This document shows positions 10,837 to 22,585 of a DNA stretch of 64,000 bases, piece after piece. Source of the DNA: Bimuria novae-zelandiae CBS 107.79 (lineage: Eukaryota > Ascomycota > Dothideomycetes > Pleosporales > Didymosphaeriaceae); the NCBI GenBank assembly GCA_010015655.1, contig ML976701.1, positions 1 through 64,000 on the forward strand, given 5' to 3'. The translations under genes and the position numbers were made by a program. Every line of letters starts with the position of its first letter. Position 1 is the first letter of the stretch. The notes under the pieces were generated by a model. That model saw only the letters and a list, made by a program, of their open reading frames with translations. It made no database searches and was not told where the DNA came from.

Positions 10837-13800
10837 TTAGAAATTATTTGGCTCTAGTGCCTTTAGGTATTCCACGCCTTCTCTAGTGGTGTTGGGGGGG
10901 CACGCTGGCCGCTTTGGCCAGTAACTAAACTTTCGAACTAATCGTGGGCAGTGTACGATGTGGTTAGGCGCTAGGTCTACGCCGTAGGGGCATTTCGTAA
11001 CGGCGTTTTTATGCCTAAATTTCTTATAGTATTAGGCGTAGTGTCCGTGGCGGGTGCGCATGGACAGGAGCTTAGCAAGCGTTAGACGTTGGAGGGTAAG
11101 CTCCTTTAGCTATTTTGTAAGGCGGTAAGTGAGGTCCTACTGCATGTACCATTTAGATAACTTGGGTGAGCGGGCGCGCCACTAGTCCATTTTAGCGCTC
11201 CTCGTGTGGGCGCGTACGTCTGAATTGAGGCCTGAGACTATAGGCTTAGCTGCCATGCTGTATAGAGGTTGGGGAGACTTTGTCGCGTTGTTGGCTAGCT
11301 AGTCTACTAATTTATTCCCTTCTATTTTGCAGTGACCTGGGGCCTACTAAATAGTAATGTCTAGGTTCTCTATTGTCTCCTAGCACCTGACGAACGCCTA
11401 TTACAAAGAGGGGGACGGGTTGCCTCTTATGCACTATATAACAGAAGTGCTATTAATGCATATGTATATGCGTCTTAGCTAGTAGGTAGGCGTAATAAGT
11501 ATATAGGCGAGTCCCTACTAAGCGCTAATAGCTTTAGCGTTAAAAACGTGGGACCTAGGGTTAAGGGAGCCGTTACCCTATAGGATAAGGGCCTGTCCTT
11601 CGTATATAGCGTAGCCGTACGTGACGTGTTTGACGCCGTTAATCCATTGTTTAGAGCTGTCTAAGAAGATAGTAATAGCGATTAGTAGGAGGAGAGCCCA
11701 CTACTCCTTAAAGAGACAGGCGGCGTCCTTCTTGGCTGCCTAGTCTGTGGGGTCGGTGCGGCTCCCGGGGGAGTAGTGGGGGGCGTGGAAATCCAGTCGA
11801 GGTACCAGATTAAAGATCTGTGCGAGTTATTATACCTTTAAGCAGGCTCTTTGTAGGAGGCCTGCGCCTTGGCCTCTTTTAACTATAAGCAGGAGGGTCC
11901 TAGTAGTTAGCGAGTGTTTATTATTAATTGTTAGTAGGTGTGCTGTAAAGTAAAACTTATATATCTTAAGTGCTACTATTGCTAAGGGGAGTCCTGCGTC
12001 CCGGAAGACGGCAATAGTGGGTGTAGTCTAATAGGCCAGCGCGATAGCTCTATATACCTGCTTAAGGACTTTGTTAAGTGCGTTAATATGCTAGCCTAGT
12101 TAGGTGCTTACCTTAGCGCTTCTTAATTAGCACATAATTCTAGAGGGCTTAGTTCTACCTCTGTACTAGGCTTCCGCACCGTAAAGGAGCCATAGGAGGA
12201 CGCAGGCGATCACCGCCTTGCGGAGGGACCCTAGTAGGGGGCCGTGTTTAATCCAAGCTAAGCTGCGGATATAGTATATAACAACCCTTATCTTGGCGGC
12301 GCAAGTCACGACGTAGGCCTTAAAAGTTAGCTTCTTATTAAACTATACGCCTAGCCAGCGCAGGGCCCTGTTCCTACTTCTAGAGAGAATGGGGTGTATG
12401 GTAAGGTTCTTATTAATAATATAGGGAGGCGCGTAGTCTCCTTTCTACTGTGTAAGATGTATTATTTCGAGCTTATTTAGTAAGAAAGCGATCTTATTAT
12501 CCGCGCTATATCTAATAATGTTATAAACGTCTTTCGCGATTTGTTTAACGTTATAGTCCAGGCTGTAAGTAGCTCTGTATAGGCAAATGTCGTTAGTATA
12601 TCCAAATTGCAGCGTGGTGTCCTAGAGGAGAAGTTCCGCCAGGTATAGTATATAGATAACTAGTGAGAGGGGCGAGCCCTGTGGGGTGCCGCAGGCCACT
12701 GGGTGGCAGCTAGATTAGTGTTGGCCGTGGCGGATAAGTATATATTAGTTCGTAAGAATGTTGCGCGTGAGCACGAGCACTTTTTAGTACTAGTCTTATC
12801 TTTTTATTTAGTGTAGCAGGCGATTAACGAGGAGGGCGTTAAAGGCCCTAAGCATGTCTATAGTAATTATAGTAACGTGCTGGCCTTTGCTAAAGGCTAG
12901 TTCCACGTCGTAGGTAAAGGCGGCAATTAAATCCATGGCTAACCTTTTTGGCAGAGCCCCTCCATATTAGGGGCTTAGTACGCCATGCAGCACAGCTAAG
13001 TAGGCTATACGCCAGGCGATAATCCTTTTAAATCCCTTGCCAAGGCAGAGTAGCATGGCGAGGGGTCTCATAGAGCCTAGAACCGTGTAGTCCTTCTTGC
13101 CATGCTTCCTAATAAACACGATCTCTCCGTCCTTCCAGGCGGCGGGGTAGTAATTAAGCTTAAGTAGGTCGCGGTAGATATCGCAGACGTACTGTCTAAT
13201 ATGGTTCCAGCATGCTGTAAGTAGCTAGATAGTTATACTATCTACGCCTAGTAAGGTGCTAGAGACCCTAATCACGCAGCGCTCCGTCTCTTTAATAGAC
13301 AGGTATGTGTCCTAAGGGATTATGGGGTTCTCTTATAGGGAGGGCGGTTCTGGCAGGTTGTCCTTTGGCGTAAATCTACAAAGTAGTGCTTATTAAAGTA
13401 TCTTAGCCTTGTCCTTGTCCTTAGTCGCCTTTACGCCTCTAAAGACTATTAGCGCCTAAGTCCTAGTAGGTTCTAGCTTATGCTAGTTAATAATTTAGAA
13501 AAGTTCTTAGTCGTTTACCGTGTTGTCTATAGTATGTTACTAGTATTCCTTTTTTACTTTATAAACTATTGCTAAGAAGGTGCGCGTCTCCTTAGAGGGG
13601 CCCTACTTAGTATGGCTATCTAGCGAGTTTAAGTGTGCCTAGTAAGCTTGTTTACAGGCGTTCGTCCACCACGGCGCCAAATGGCCTGTCCCTTTTTTCT
13701 TCCTGCCTGCTATTTCTAGGGCATTTATAAGAACTTCTTTTAGGGTAGTAACGCGCCTGTTAACGTGCTCGCGAGTCTATGGCCCGTTTAAGCTAGGGGT

Positions 13801-14600
13801 GCCCTTTATCCTATTAGCAACAGCGTTAATAAATAGTAGGAGCTTTGTAGTAGGGATTCTATATTAGAACTGGTTAAGCAGCTCCTATTCCCTGCTGGGT
13901 ATCGTGGTAACTAGCGTGTTGTGGTCTAAGCTATAGTTTATGTCCGCTCGTACCGCTGTGGTAGTAAAGGGGATATTATAGAAGGAGAGGTCTATAACGT
14001 GTCCTGCATGGTGGGTGGGGACCCTGGGCTCTCTAATATAGTCTATGCTACTGTCTATGGCCTATTAGGCTAGTTCGGCGCCGCCATGTGTAGTCGTGAC
14101 ACTAGGTTTAAACATGTCATGTTTAGCGTTAAGGTCGCCCCTAGCTAGGCATCTGTTAGGCAGGGTAAGGTGGGTAATATAGTTAAAAACGGGCGTAGTC
14201 TGTGGCGCCTGGTAGGTATTAAGTATTAAGATTCTATTAACGTTAATCTACTATATGTCCCGGTTATAGAGTGGAGTGCGTGGTGTAATTTTCAATTAGT
14301 TTCCCTTATAAGTAAAGATAAGGACCTAGGGGCAGTCTGCCTCCTAGGTCTCCTGGCTGTCCTAGCCATCTACTAGTAGGTAGAGGTTATAGCTAGGGTG
14401 GTTCGAAGTGCGTGTGCCTGGCCAGGTAGCCAGCTCTTGCATGCAGATAACGTCGATGCCCTCCCTAAAAGTAATCTTAAGGGCGGCTGTATGTGCTAGG
14501 CCGCTTTTGCTAATATTTATCTAGCATACTTTAATGTTAGGCTCCCTGCGTGGGGTGGGTCTGCAGCGGTTATTCCTTATTAGCTTAAGGATTCGTCCAT
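10837..14600 (-). pseudogene. LINE ORF2: endonuclease, reverse transcriptase, RNase H
   Basis: The ATG at 14600 lies 3 nt after the ORF1 stop (TAG at 14606-14604). The endonuclease spans about 14560-14030: IKVCQINISKSGL, CMQELATWPG, and ARGDLNAKHDMF (normally GDFNAHH). Reverse transcriptase is at about 13350-12400, with GTPQGSPLS near 12680 and a mutated active site GYTNDICLY (normally YADD) near 12600. RNase H is at about 11640-11270, then a terminal motif with CPYGVDLAPNHIVHCP (10980-10900), a zinc-knuckle-like end typical of this clade. The protein would nick target DNA and prime reverse transcription there. Stops at Q/W positions make it dead. Confidence 0.85.
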
Positions 14601-14603
14601 GGT

Positions 14604-16307
14604 CTAGTCCTCCTGTAAGGAGGACTGTGTGTGCTCTTCCTGTCTCGCGCTTCTGGTAGAAAGCGCGGCGAGGTTTAGGCTGCCGCTTGTGGGCGTAGAG
14701 GACCGCATAGGCCTGTTTAATAGGCGTGGAGCGGCTTGTCGTAAGGCGGTGTCGGGGTACGGGGTCGAGCGTCGAGGTCCTCTTAGGGGACGATAGCTTT
14801 GGGTCACTAGTTCCTGCTCTGGCTAACTTAGTATTATTAACACAGGCTTAGTTTAGTTATTATCTTCTCCGCTAGGGGAGGTGCCCTGGCCCTAGGCGAT
14901 AGGCTCGGGTTAAGGGTATAGGTTATGTAACTAGTTAAAGGCCTTTTATCCAGCGCGTCTTAGTGTCGCTAGTTCGCGGCGAGTTAGTTAAATAATGTGA
15001 CTATTCACTCGCCTAGATTTAACTAGGCAGGTAGGGTCGTCTGCGGCGTGTAGGCCGCGATAGTTAGGGCATTATTATTTATAAGCGCAGTCGTCTCCTA
15101 TTAGGCCTTCGTGCTTACTAGGTTTCTTTTTATAGTTATAGTAGCAGGGTGTGCGTATGTAGCGTGCTGCGTTACAATAGCCCTGGCAGCTAGGGTTATA
15201 GCGTTCTATAGCTCGCTTCTTGCTTATCTCGCGGGAAAGGTCGCTGGCACCAAAGAGACAGAAAGCCACCATAGGCTTTTTAAAGAACACTATCTAGGTA
15301 GTATGTCTAAATTAATTAGGGCCGTGTCGAAAGGGACAATAGTTTACGGGGTGTTGTTTTGTCTACGTGTGAACCTTATTCGCTATTATTTAGAGGGAGT
15401 AGGGCACGTCTTCCCCTAGCAGCGAGCAGTAGCTACTAAGTACTCTAAGTATAGTATAGTTAACCTATCGCGTGGGTAACTTAGCGCTGTTAGCTTTAAT
15501 AGATTTTATTATTAATTCCTTCTTTTCCTGTTCCATAAGTTGCTATCGTATGTCATTAAAGGCTGGGGTGATAGCCCACCCAGTGCGGGTCCTTATGGCC
15601 GTAGGGATAGCGCTAGGGTTAAGCCCTATAGCGGCGCAGATAGCCGTTCGTATAGTAAAGGCAAAGGTCTGGCCTAACTAGTTGGTTAGGTCCGCGACTA
15701 TAAGTAAAATCCGTAGGTCTATTGCCTGTCTGGGTGTGGTTTGCCACTTATCCGTGGTTGTGGATTTCCTGCTGCTACCTATAGTCGTCGTGTATCCGCT
15801 ATCTCTGTGGAAGGCGGATGCTACGCTTGCCTATGTCCTCTAGGGCTGGGCGGCAAGGCCGCTGTCGCTGTCCGTGGTGTAGGCGGTGGTTGTCGAGTCG
15901 TAGCTAGTCCTAGCTACATTCGGACGAGGGCTTGGCGTAGCCAAATTTTTCAGTGTCTGTATAAGGCAATTACAGAGGGTAGAGGCAGCCGCTAGCTCCT
16001 CTAGGCGCTTAAGATTAGCAACGCAGTAGTTAATAGCTTTAGCTATAGCTATTATAACTTTCTTCTAGGTCTCTACTGCCTTGCGCGTAGCCGTAAGGTA
16101 GGAGGTAAGGGTATTAGCCGCTATATCTATAGCAGCTTTTAGGCGGATAGGCACGCCTCCACTAAAGGAAAGGCGTCTAGGAGGGCAGATATTAGTCTGT
16201 TAGCGCTTCCTAGAGGGGTGCTAGATGTTAGTCTACCGCGTAGACTTAGGGTCTACAGGGCAGGTCGCTGTAGAGGCCCCCGAAAGGGGCCTCTAAGGCG
16301 TCTCCAT
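14604..16307 (-). pseudogene. LINE ORF1 (nucleic-acid-binding, zinc knuckles)
   Basis: The tentative ATG is at 16307. The middle part (about 15690-15570) reads FAFTIRTAICAAIGLNPSA and then RTRTGWAITPA, resembling the Tad1 ORF1 region before the zinc knuckles. Zinc-knuckle remnants follow at 15210-15030: SCQGYCNAARYIRTPC, then DDCAYK and CPNYRGLHAADDPTC, with some C and H changed to Y. The 3' end is basic and proline/serine-rich and finishes with TAG three bases before ORF2. ORF1 proteins bind LINE RNA. Plus-strand open frames here (15111-15995) are shadows. Confidence 0.7.
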
Positions 16308-16459
16308 CGCTATTATTAGCCCACCGCACGCGTGCGGTGCCTGAGGATGGCTAGGAGTAGGATTTTAGGTGAAAGTGAGATGAACGGGATAAAGATTTCG
16401 CAATTTTTACCACTTTCTCGAAATTCCTAAAGTTGGTGAAGGTGACTTGGTAGTAGGAG

Positions 16460-18215
16460 CATGCGCGAAACAAGAGAAGAATAGTAAATAGCACCTAGTT
16501 ATATACTACGCACACAAGTTTACATCGGAAGAATTATGGTACAAAGTACACGACAAGGAACTACTTATAATAGTAAAAGCTATTAAACACTAGAGAATCT
16601 ACGCATACAGCTACTTGGAACTTATAATTTTTACGGACTATAAGAATCTTACACGCTTCACAACCACGAAAGAACTAACTTAACGATAAGCAAGATGGTT
16701 AGAAACGCTGGGATAATACAAGTTTAAAATTGTATACACCCCAGGCAAAGAAAACGGACGAGCAGACGCTCTTAGTAGAATAAATAATAAAGGAGAAAAG
16801 GTTAAGACATACTTTATAATACTAAAGAAAAACCCTAACGGCTCTTTAGAACTAACTACTAAACTTAACTAACTCCTTATACTTATACGAGAAGTACCCA
16901 GAGAACTGCAAAAGGAAGTTATACGATAATACTATAATAACCTAGTGTACAGACACCCAGGGATTAGAAAAACTATAGAACTTATCTAGCGGAACTATAG
17001 CTTTAAAGGAATTAAGGAAGTAGTAACTACCTATATCCATAAATATATAGATTGCCAGCGCAACAAACATGCAACACACCTTAAGTATAGAGAAATGTAA
17101 GCTATATAAATACTTGTTACACTATAGGAAGATATTGCTATAGACTTTATTATAGGACTACTGAAATTAAGAGATCCTGCAACCGGAATCACTTACGACG
17201 CAATACTAAATATTATCTATTAATTTACTAAATACGTAGAATTACTACCATGCTAGAAGATAACCACGGCTAAGGAACTCGCATTCCTTATCCTGGACTA
17301 ACTTATACGATACCACGGTATTCCAAAGATAATTATTAGCGATAGAGACAAACTCTTCACCTTAAACTATTAGACAACCCTAATAGCACTTATTAGAATA
17401 AAACGGAAATTATCGACAGCATACTATCCATAAACCAATAGACAGATAGAACGTACGAATTAAACTATCGAAACGTACCTACGCATCTACTGTAACAACT
17501 AGAAAAATAACTAGATTTCCTTACTACCTATAGCACAACTAGTATACAATAACAAGATATTAATAGCAATAGGATTCACACCCTTTTATATAAATCACGA
17601 AAGACATTTATATCTCTTTAATTAAACACTTCTTATAGCAATTAGAACAGAGGAAGTAATAAACATAGTAGAAACTATAAGGAAAACATATGCACAACTC
17701 TAAGAGAATCTCGAGAAAGCTTAATAGTAAAGTATTTCCTACACGAACCAAAAAAGAAAAACGGCACCTTAGCTAAAGAAGGGGGATAAAGTATATCTGT
17801 TTACGAAAAATCTTTAGACTCAGAAGAAAAAGCACAAGAAACTGGACCATGTTAAGATTAGGCCATTTTTTATTATCGAACAAGTATCACTAGTTAACTA
17901 CTGATTGGAACTACCGCCAGACGCAAAAATACACTTGGTATTCTATATAGACTGACTCGAACCCGCAGACCCTGAAACACTAGTCGAAACAACCTTCTAT
18001 CACTAGCCAGAGGAAGAAAACGAGTTTAAAGTTAAAACACTCCTAGGATATAGGGAAGTAGGACGAGAAGACTTCTAAGACGACAAGTTCCTATAAGAAT
18101 GGTTAGTCAAGTAGAAAGGCTACCCACATTTAGAAAACACATGGTAACTAGAATCTAAACTCCGAAAGAACTACTAATAACTCTTAAAGAAAGTACGAAA
18201 CAAGATCCATAACTG
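16460..18215 (+). pseudogene. pol: Gypsy-2 pol, second part (RNase H, integrase, chromodomain)
   Basis: The frame resumes after the LINE duplication as ACAKQEKNSK, the RNase H segment, and continues to YTPGKENGRADALSRINN (16735-16785). Integrase zinc and core regions cover about 16900-17640: YRHPGIRKTIEL, IDCQRNKHATH, IAIDFIIGLLK, IIISDRDKLFT, KLSTAYYP. The chromodomain at 18010-18160 reads EFKVKTLLGY, then EWLVK-stop-KGYPHLENTW. It completes the pol started at 8985. All three catalytic acidic positions of the integrase appear to be readable, but stops make the protein non-functional. Confidence 0.87.
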
Positions 18216-18469
18216 CTACTACTATTATTAGCCAACATCACAACTCGACTATGTTGTTACATAGTCATGTGACCCTGCTGATCTAGAATCTTCTAGATAC
18301 TCCACTTCATGTATATAGCCACTCCGACTTCTATTAGATAGTAATTAACCCAGTTCGCCTCCTGCTGTGGTACGCACACAACTACACTGGAATAATAAGA
18401 GAAAGTTTTAGAAGGAAAGAGACTTATAACACAACTATGCTAAAGATAAATACTACGCAATAGAAGAGG

Positions 18470-19010
18470 AAGGCTTAGACTAGATAATAGACTAGTTTAT
18501 TACCTCGGCACCTAAAGCGGCATCTGGATTAACCGACACAGCTGCCTGCGCCAACTCCTCACGAGCCTCTAGGGCTTCTAACTTATCCACTATGGATATC
18601 CCACGATTAAATAACTCTTGTTTCTTCTAACGTAATTTCTTACGCTAATTGCGCAGACGCGCCATCTTCTCTTGTGCTAGACGAGCACGCAGGAGTACTA
18701 CATAAATAAGCTCTTCTTCTACCCGAAGTTTTACCTCCTCCTTAGCCTCTAACTTTTCTAACCTTTCCAACTTAGCATCTATCTTTGAATAATCTGGCAA
18801 AGGAATATCCTCCGGCTTACATTTCTAATTGCTATACCGAACACAATTTGTGCACTTTGAATGCAACGACGACAATTAATAGGGTAATTGCTTCTTAGCG
18901 CAGTGCGAACAGGCGACTATAGCAAATACGCAATTTCGCTCGAGACGATTAGCTTGCGAATAACGGTATCGGGCGGATCGGGAAAGCGGCTTTGTGGGTG
19001 GTTGACTCAT
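18470..19010 (-). pseudogene. Antisense zinc-cluster-like/coiled-coil ORF of Gypsy-2
   Basis: The ATG at 19010 (MSQPPTKPLSRSARYRYSQA) lies 31 bp from the 3' LTR and is read antisense to the retrotransposon. Residues about 37-67 carry CSHCAKKQLPY then KCTNCVRYSN-stop-KC. If the Y is a RIP-mutated cysteine (TGT to TAT), the spacing is C-X2-C-X6-C-X8-C-X2-C-X7-C, the Zn2Cys6 binuclear cluster pattern. A strongly charged helical region follows (LERLEKLEAKEEVKLRVEEE), ending near PDAALGAEV. Only a few stops occur, all at Q/W-type positions. It is related in layout to the frames at 5410-5805 and 59378-59989. Function is unknown. Confidence 0.6.
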
Positions 19011-19185
19011 AAGGACATTGAGTCTGGAGGAGGGGACTAATGTTAGGATCCGTTATAGTCGTTTGCGAAATAGTGTTTCCACCTTTGTCAGCATCGGCTC
19101 GCTTGAATCCTTGGTCCGCACCCACACCAAATATTACTAGTAAACCTTAACTGTATACTCATAACCCTATATATATCAATTATGC

Positions 19186-20240
19186 GCGCTATCCTAGATG
19201 AAGCTATTCGCAGAATTAAGTCTTAACTCGCCCTAGGTTATAATATATCCTAAATCTCTCGTGATCTCCATATTTCCCGGCCAATAATTAGGAAAGTTTA
19301 ATTAAACCATAACATCTTTAGAATAGCTAAAGCCCCGAGGACTATAAGGCTTGGGAGGCCTCTAGCCCTTGTTACTACTTATAAACAAGTCAGTGGGGAT
19401 AGGTTTAGTGTTAAGGTTTTAAGCTAACGTTGCCACAGGCTCTCTTTAATTTCCTTAATAACAAGCCTATAGCTTACCTCGACGAAATGCAAGACTTCCT
19501 CTACGATAAGTTTAATATATAAATATCTATATAGACAGTGTATCGCGCTCTTAAGGAGGCTTAGTAGTCTTATAAGGTAGTATAGAAGAGAGCACAGGAG
19601 AGGAATTCTTAATTACGTAAAATGTAGAAGGCCAGATCCCTTTACTAAAAAGCAGAGCAAATTGTGTGCTTAGACGAATCTACTACTACCAAACAAACTA
19701 GGGATAGAAAGAGGGGGTAGGCACCTAAGGGAAGTAATTACAGAGTCACAAGGTTAGTTGCTCGTACGTGACAACGGTCTCTCTTACCTGCTACTGCTGT
19801 AGATGGTTACATTACCTATATAATTATTTAGGGGAGCATTATAGCTAAGCTCTTTAAGGCGTTTCTCTAGCATTAAGTGCTCCCGTTGTGTACGCCTTAT
19901 TTAAGGCCATGATTAATCCTAGTCCTTAATAACGCCTCTTCTTATCAAACTTAGCGTGTCTAAGAGCTCTATAAAGAAGCTAGTATACTCCTAGAGTTTC
20001 TTCCCCCATATTCACCCGATTTTAATCCAATTAAGGCGACTTTTAATGACCTTAAGACATAGCTCCGGCGAAACAACGAGGCGCAGTTACTATTTAACAC
20101 GTTTAAAGAGTTTCTTAATTACGTTGTATGCATAAGGTGCCGTACTAACCCTTTTAGCTACTTTAAGAAGGCAGGATATAGTGTATAAGACGTGCATTTA
20201 GGGTAAAGGTACACTAAGTAGAGTTGGCGCCTAACTTAAG
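19186..20240 (+). pseudogene. Mariner-type DDE_3 transposase
   Basis: An N-terminal helix-turn-helix starts at about 19181 (MRAILDEAIRRIKS, then LGYNISQISRDLHISRPII). The DDE domain is at 19640-20080: LLPATAVDGYITYII, LILVLNNASSYQT (normally VLVMDNASFH) and LPPYSPDFNPIKATF. The glutamate of the last motif appears as K (normally NPIE), and the second aspartate as N. A possible intron or frameshift lies near 19430. The family cuts and pastes at TA dinucleotides. Stops are RIP-type. The assignment to the DDE_3/mariner group is by motif only. Confidence 0.82.
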
Positions 20241-20289
20241 ATATACGTATATATATTAACACCCTTAACCTGGCCGTTTTGGCTGTAAC

Positions 20290-21809
20290 TTAGTACTATA
20301 ATTAAACTAGTACTAGATGCTAAGTCTCTTGCTCTTTACACCTTGTTTCTAGTCCTTTATAAGCTTCCGCATGCAAAACAATGTCCTAAGCCTTATACTA
20401 GCTCCTGCCTAACTTTGCTATATATTGTTTGTTATTAGCTTCTCGTCCTTTACTGTATCAAAGTCCTAGTCGCCCTTCTCTAGCTAAGCCTTAAGCTTCC
20501 GTAAAAACTTATAGTAATCCTTCTCTAATTTAGAGCGCTACTAAATAAAGAAGCTAGTTATTATTATATCTCTTGCATTAGGAGGGCTACTAGTGAATAC
20601 CGGGCTTAATGGAGTAGCCTGGGGTAGAGACAAATAGAGAGGTGTTTCTCCTAACTGCCCTATACGCTAGAGGTTAGAGAGCTCTTGCATGGCTATAATA
20701 TTAACAAGCTGGCTAATTGCTCTAGTAATATCTCTAGCTAGGGAAGCAGCTGGCTCTTTGCCCTTAGCCTTTATTTTATTAATACGGCCTTTCTTTATTA
20801 TCTTAAACACTTAATTACTAGGTTTCTTTATAGTAGCCTCTCCTTGTTTTATATCCTTAGCCTATAAACGTAGTGTAGGGCTATTAAGAGGGTAATAGTT
20901 TTCTACTTAATCCACCTCATCTAGGCTGCTCTTGTGAACGTAGTAGGTAAGAGTACTATTACTGTAATACGTATTCTTGCAATACCAACGCTCCGTAAAC
21001 CCAGGGATATAGTTCCTACTTGCTGCTTCCGTAGCTACTATTTCACTAAGTATTGCAAGCTACTGATTGGTTGCTGTACCTCCTCCCCTACCCTTGGCGA
21101 TTCTCCTTAGGGTCCTACTTAGTGTACGGTCTTGTAATAACTACTATGTTTGCTCTTAAGTTTCCTCCTTAATTATCTTGAGTTCTATATTAAAATTTAA
21201 CTATTTTATCCTATATCTCTTACGGAGGCTACGGAGTATTTGTAAATAGCTACTCTACTTAATAGGGCTCTCTATCTTGTTTAAAAAGTACTCCTCTTTT
21301 CTCTAGCCCGTGGCATATACTATTGCAACGGCAGCTTAAACTTTCCTAATACAAGGATAGAGACGATTATGGATGCGAGTACACTAAGCGTCCTATATAG
21401 AATAAGTCCTAGTATACTTAGTAAGATACTCTAACTTCGTCTAAGGGAGAATCTCCTTGCCTAATTAAGCAGTCTATTAGGAAGCAAACTCTATAGGGGG
21501 CTCTAATAGTATATTGTTGTTGTCGTTAATTCTACCGCGGTTGGATGTTTAAACTGGGTTATCCTTAAGCAGGTCTAAGAGAGACGAGTAGATTTAGATT
21601 AGAGGGGATAACGGTAGCTTAGGAGGCGGAGGAGGAAGAGGCGGAGTTAAAGCTTTCCTTTTACTTTACTTCTTAGCTTTTCTAGTGTTTCTATTTACTA
21701 CCGGCGGCGTAGACTACTCTAGGCGCGCGGGGGGCTTGCGGGTGCGCTTAGGGCGAGATGTGTGGGTCTCTAGCTAGTTACCAGGCCGTTTACGACCTCT
21801 GGGTGCCAT
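20290..21809 (-). pseudogene. Second ORF of the mariner element, unknown function
   Basis: The frame begins MAPRGRKRPGN at 21809, 186 bp inside the right terminus, and runs toward the transposase for roughly 500 codons with RIP-type stops. The N-terminus has an AT-hook-like basic patch (RGRKRP) and more basic/proline-rich sequence (SRPKRTRKPPARLE, then a run of six prolines). The middle part is helical and charged (KIIKEETQEQ-like, with stops at Q). A later part reads GFTERWYCKNTYYSNSTLTY. No transposase motif is visible. Being bounded by the same TIRs, it is likely a cargo or accessory gene of the transposon. I do not recognise the family. Confidence 0.55.
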
Positions 21810-22585
21810 ATCGCGTTTATAACTCTTATATTAATGTAATATAGCAATTTACATATACTTTAAAGCCTTTAAAGCAAACTACATGGGTGTGTGAATGTAT
21901 AGTCGCGATTACTATAGGAATTTTGGTTGTGGGCGGGGCTAAGGATTCAACCGAGCGTGCTGATAAAGGTGGAAACACTATTTTGCAAACGACTGTAAGA
22001 CCTAACATGACGCGAGGCGGGGCATGGCCACTTATCCAAGCGACCAGCCAAGGTTCCTGACTTAGCCACAGATTACGTGACCATGTCACGCGTCCCAGAA
22101 GTATCGGGCGTCCCAGAAGTATCTTGGCATATGGGACTTTGGGATTCTTGGGACACCTGGGATTCGTGGGACGAGTCATGTATATAGGGACACGAGGATA
22201 GTCTTCTATTATCGTATTTAACTTGTTTATTAATCTATCGTTTGGATCTAAATAAGCAACCTTGTTAATTTGATTGTGCTATACCTACCTTTAATACTAA
22301 CACCCTAGTGACAAGCGCAAGCTATCACTACGACCCTCTCTTATCCTACTATAGTATTCCTGCCCGAGAACCAACCTTAGCCCCTTAGGGACCAGCTACC
22401 CCTTTGGGATCTTAACAGAGCAATTCTTAAAGTAACTAAAAATAACTAATATCTACTATAAGTTATTAGTTTAGAGGATAAGTTTATTATGTTAATTATT
22501 ATATAATAGAGCTCTACCTAGGGAAGTGTCCAAAAGACCCTCTATTTACTTATTTTGCTTTATCCTACCTAACAGCAATCCGCTA

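Larger units (their letters stand above)
10539..16443 (-). mobile_element. Tad1-like LINE inserted in Gypsy-2 pol
   Basis: A 5.9-kb non-LTR retrotransposon in reverse orientation. Both sides carry the 16-bp duplication GACTTGGTAGTAGGAG (10523-10538 and 16444-16459). The 3' end (low coordinates) is a TAG/CTA trinucleotide run (10538-10555) rather than poly-A. The order on the minus strand is ORF1 with zinc knuckles, then ORF2 with AP-type endonuclease, RT, RNase H and a C-terminal cysteine motif, as in the fungal Tad1 clade. It is GC-richer than its host. Confidence 0.9.
19056..21995 (+). mobile_element. Two-gene Tc1/mariner-type transposon in the Gypsy-2 LTR
   Basis: 2940 bp with terminal inverted repeats of about 75 bp. 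The left repeat starts TAGTCGTTTGCGAAATAGTG and the right end reversed starts CAGTCGTTTGCAAAATAGTG, so the first base is a RIP change. The TSD is TA. Inside are a plus-strand transposase and a long convergent minus-strand frame. Comparison with the uninterrupted 5' LTR confirms the insertion point exactly. Confidence 0.9.
6586..22417 (+). mobile_element. Gypsy-2: complete nested chromodomain LTR retrotransposon
   Basis: LTRs at 6586-7020 and 19041-22417 (the second split by a mariner element) are both 435 bp once the insert is removed. The flanking target duplication is GAGCG at 6581-6585 and GAGCA at 22418-22422, differing by one G-to-A change. The order is LTR, gag, protease, RT, [LINE insert], RNase H, integrase, chromodomain, antisense ORF, purine tract (GGAGGAGGGG), LTR. 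Without the LINE (about 5.9 kb) and the mariner (2.94 kb) the element would be about 7.0 kb, normal for a fungal chromovirus. Confidence 0.93.
19041..22417 (+). repeat. 3' LTR of Gypsy-2, split by a mariner element
   Basis: The first 15 bp (19041-19055, TGTTAGGATCCGTTA) and the remaining 420 bp (21998-22417) together make 435 bp, equal to the 5' LTR. The insert duplicated the TA at 19054-19055 / 21996-21997. A polypurine tract GGAGGAGGGG directly precedes the LTR. Confidence 0.92.

Noticed and set aside
15111..15995. Open frames on the plus strand (about 60-100 codons)
   Set aside because: They lie antisense to LINE ORF1, whose zinc-knuckle frame is recognisable on the minus strand. They show no motif of their own.
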